Source: Bacillota bacterium
GTDB taxonomy: Bacteria; Bacillota; Clostridia; Christensenellales; Aristaeellaceae
Reading direction: 5' to 3'
NCBI GenBank assembly: GCA_023416585.1
Contig: JAEZHM010000126.1
Location: 1-17,043 of the forward strand
DNA: 17,043 bases
Part shown: piece after piece, positions 13,701 to 17,043 of the stretch
Position numbering within the stretch: the first letter of the stretch is position 1
How the letters are laid out: every line of letters starts with the position of its first letter
Translations under genes and position numbers: made by a program
Notes under the pieces: generated by a model
The model's input: the letters and a program-made list of their open reading frames with translations, nothing else
Database searches by the model: none
Told to the model about the DNA's origin: nothing

Positions 13701-14438
13701 GCGCTGGGCTGGCATATCGCCACTCCCGTGTTTGACGGCGCCACCGAGGAAGAGATTGAGGATTGCCTGAAAATGGCGGGCAAGAGCCCCGACGGCAAGA
13801 CCACCCTGTACGATGGCCGCACCGGCGATCCCTTTGAAAATCCCGTCACTGTGGGCTACATGTACTTCCTGAAGCTGCACCACCTGGTGGACGACAAGAT
13901 GCATGCCCGTTCCACAGGCCCCTACTCCCTGGTCACCCAGCAGCCCTTGGGCGGCAAGGCCCAATTCGGCGGCCAGCGCTTCGGTGAAATGGAAGTGTGG
14001 GCGCTGGAAGCATATGGCGCCGCCAATACGCTGCAAGAGATCCTCACAGTCAAGTCAGACGACGTGGTGGGCCGCGTAAAGACCTACGAATCCATCGTCA
14101 AGGGCAACAATATCCCCGCGCCCGGCGTGCCCGAAAGCTTCAAGGTTCTGATCAAGGAACTGCAGTCTCTGGCTTTGGACATCAAGGTGCTATCCGAGGA
14201 TAAGCAGGAAATTATCATCCGCGAGCTGGACGACGATGATTTGGAACCGGTTGAACTTCCTGCAGGGCGGCTTGACCTGGAGGGCGATGATGAAGGCGAG
14301 AGGCAGCCTCGCAGGCCCGACGAAAGCGAAGAAGAGCCCATCGACGACGACTTCTCCCTGGAAGATGAAGAGGACCTGGAAGACTTCAATGTCGAGGATG
14401 CCCTTAGCGACATCAGCCTGGACGATGACGATCTATGA
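10722..14438 (+). CDS. rpoB: DNA-directed RNA polymerase subunit beta
   Basis: This 1238-residue protein is the beta subunit of RNA polymerase, forming one side of the active-site cleft. It shows the family's segments throughout: RKRMSFSRIDEVLDMPDLIEVQ at the start, DDIDHLGNRRLRSVGELL, the rifampicin pocket from about 483 (GSSQLSQFMDQ) to 509, IETPEGPNIGL, GYNYEDAVLISE, KMAGRHGNKGV and GGQRFGEMEVWALEAYGA. Residues equivalent to E. coli Q513, D516, H526, S531 and L533 are the sensitive type (Q489, D492, H502, S507, L509). The start ATG 10722 gives MVHEVQMGK, matching the Clostridial MVHPV pattern, although the ribosome binding site is rather distant; ATG 10740 is less likely. The C-terminus carries a roughly 78-residue, very acidic tail. 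No rplL lies upstream; rpoC follows after 234 bases. Confidence 0.98.
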   Translation: MVHEVQMGKLRKRMSFSRIDEVLDMPDLIEVQKNSYKRFLEEDLREVLNDVSPITDYSENLVLEFVDYSLDDTPKHTVERCKERDLTYAAPLKVFVRLKNRETGEIKESDVFMGDFPLMTSNGTFIINGAERVIVSQLVRSPGVYFDETIDKAGKHLFSSTVIPNRGAWLEYETDSNDVLWVRIDRARKLPITVILRALGYGTDAEIISLMGEDERLMATIQRGDNAKSQEDGLIEIYKRQKPGEPPTQESARNLLNSLFFDPKRYDLMRVGRYKFNKKLSLATRIQGLVSAEDIIDSQTGELLVKKGDEIPLDVARQIQNSGTHHVDVRVDNRVHRIIGNNFVDASCYLPFPPKEAGILENVHLPTLKKIMESVEADQLKAAIKENIHNLVPKHILTDDIVASISYLLGLPYGLGHTDDIDHLGNRRLRSVGELLQNQIRIGLSRLERVVRERMAIQDANDVRPGELINIRPVSAAIKEFFGSSQLSQFMDQPNPLAELTHKRRLSALGPGGLNRDRASFEVRDVHYSHYARICPIETPEGPNIGLIGSLATYARINEYGFIEAPYRKVDKAAGKVTDEIVYMTADEEDFYKVAQANEPLQTDGSFVRDRITVRDRAEIIEVPVNQVDFIDVSPRQVVSVATAMVPFLENDDATRALMGSNMQRQAVPLLVPEAPIVGTGMEYKAAHDSGVVVLAQESGLVERVSADEIVIKDNHGERHRYHLTKFARSNQGTCINQRPVVKAGDMVDKGDLLADGPSTEKGEIGLGRNVLIGFMTWEGYNYEDAVLISEKLVKEDVYTSIHIEEFESEARETKLGPEEITRDIPSVGDDAVKDLDEFGVVRIGAEVRSGDILVGKVTPKGETELTAEERLLRAIFGEKAREVRDTSLRVPHGEGGIVVDVKTFTRENNDELSPGVNQMVRVYIAQKRKISVGDKMAGRHGNKGVISRILREEDMPFMPDGTPLEIVLNPLGVPSRMNLGQVLEVHLGLAAKALGWHIATPVFDGATEEEIEDCLKMAGKSPDGKTTLYDGRTGDPFENPVTVGYMYFLKLHHLVDDKMHARSTGPYSLVTQQPLGGKAQFGGQRFGEMEVWALEAYGAANTLQEILTVKSDDVVGRVKTYESIVKGNNIPAPGVPESFKVLIKELQSLALDIKVLSEDKQEIIIRELDDDDLEPVELPAGRLDLEGDDEGERQPRRPDESEEEPIDDDFSLEDEEDLEDFNVEDALSDISLDDDDL

Positions 14439-14450
14439 TCGATTCGAGAG

Positions 14451-14648
14451 CACCATTTCCTTTAAAAGCCTGCGGCTTTGCGTTCCGGAAATGGTGTAAG
14501 GAAAGCCGGCTCCGCCGGCGCCCCGCCCCTCCGGCAAAGCCGGAGGAGACGATTACCCACGAAGGGGTTTCACCCCTTCGTGGCTTTCCCGGAAATTAGT
14601 CGATACCGACTATAGTCTGGATTACATAGTCCTCCAGGCTTTCCCCGG
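14451..14648 (+). repeat. Cluster of perfect hairpins between rpoB and rpoC
   Basis: The gap 14439-14672 holds consecutive hairpins: CACCATTTCC (14451-14460) with GGAAATGGTG (14487-14496), enclosing AAAGCC-tgc-GGCTTT (14465-14479); GCCGGC-tcc-GCCGGC (14505-14519); CCTCCGGC-aaa-GCCGGAGG (14528-14546); CCACGAAGGGGT-ttc-ACCCCTTCGTGG (14557-14583, 12 bp); and TAGTCG-atac-CGACTA (14597-14612). GGAAAGCC (14500-14507) is complementary to GGCTTTCC (14582-14589), which would bracket the second to fourth hairpins (sharing a few bases with two of them), and GGCTTTCC recurs at 14637-14644. None has a T-run, so they are not classical terminators. They may be a palindromic repeat element, an RNase III processing site or a stability element. 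Confidence 0.7.
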
Positions 14649-14672
14649 ATAGATGGAAGGGAGTGGACCCTT

Positions 14673-17043
<2,371 letters not shown>

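Noticed and set aside
12522..14036. A 504-codon open frame antisense to rpoB, and similar long antisense frames at 11406-12227, 5293-6294 and 2059-2802
   Set aside because: They lie wholly opposite genes with strong family motifs, have no convincing ribosome binding sites, and are expected from the codon use of the sense genes.
14236..14499. An 87-codon frame overlapping the end of rpoB and the first intergenic hairpin
   Set aside because: It is an out-of-frame reading of the acidic tail plus palindromic DNA, without a ribosome binding site.
14611..14616. TATAGT as a -10 box for a separate rpoC promoter
   Set aside because: No acceptable -35 at 15-19 bases upstream, and the box lies inside a hairpin arm.

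Overview
The window looks like a chromosomal segment from a Bacillota (Firmicutes) bacterium, most likely an anaerobic member of the Clostridia. The evidence is an L7Ae-type K-turn protein gene (ybxF type) next to rpsL, Firmicutes-type RpoB and RpoC, strong AGGAGG ribosome binding sites, several TTG and GTG starts, sigma-A-like promoters, and a SpoIID-domain protein. Coding DNA has a moderately high G+C content. I see no tRNA, rRNA, CRISPR array, insertion sequence or phage gene. Family assignments rest on motifs read by eye; no database search was possible.

Layout. At the left edge, on the minus strand, are the first 21 codons of rpsL (ribosomal protein S12) and upstream of it ybxF, which has its own TTGACA-17-TATGAT promoter. 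Everything else is on the plus strand: a class II fructose-bisphosphate aldolase (650-1684); a SpoIID-domain lipoprotein (1864-2871); a TIM-barrel sugar isomerase/epimerase (3109-4041); a ribose-type ABC sugar importer made of a binding protein (4151-5209), a double-domain ATPase (5308-6795) and a permease (6799-7779); a ribokinase-like kinase (7827-8744); a DeoR-family regulator (8903-9664); a bacteriohemerythrin (9953-10354); rpoB (10722-14438); and a 5' portion of rpoC (14673 to the window end).

How the genes work together. The isomerase, importer, kinase and DeoR regulator form a credible sugar-uptake and catabolism module: import, aldose/ketose conversion, phosphorylation and sugar-phosphate-responsive control. 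The substrate cannot be named; residues of the binding protein differ from classical RbsB. The aldolase could complete the route by cleaving a ketose phosphate, but it has its own promoter and terminator and may simply be the glycolytic enzyme.

Most interesting points. (1) The usual rpoB-rpoC-ybxF-rpsL order is broken: rpoBC and ybxF-rpsL diverge with about 10 kb of unrelated genes between them, and rpoB has no rplJ-rplL before it. (2) rpoB has its own promoter and a ~140-nt leader closed by a perfect 10-bp long-range helix, with internal direct repeats and competing pairings. (3) The 234-nt rpoB-rpoC gap holds a run of perfect short-loop hairpins, three of them enclosed by an 8-bp helix. (4) The hemerythrin appears to lack one of its histidine iron ligands (Gln at residue 74).
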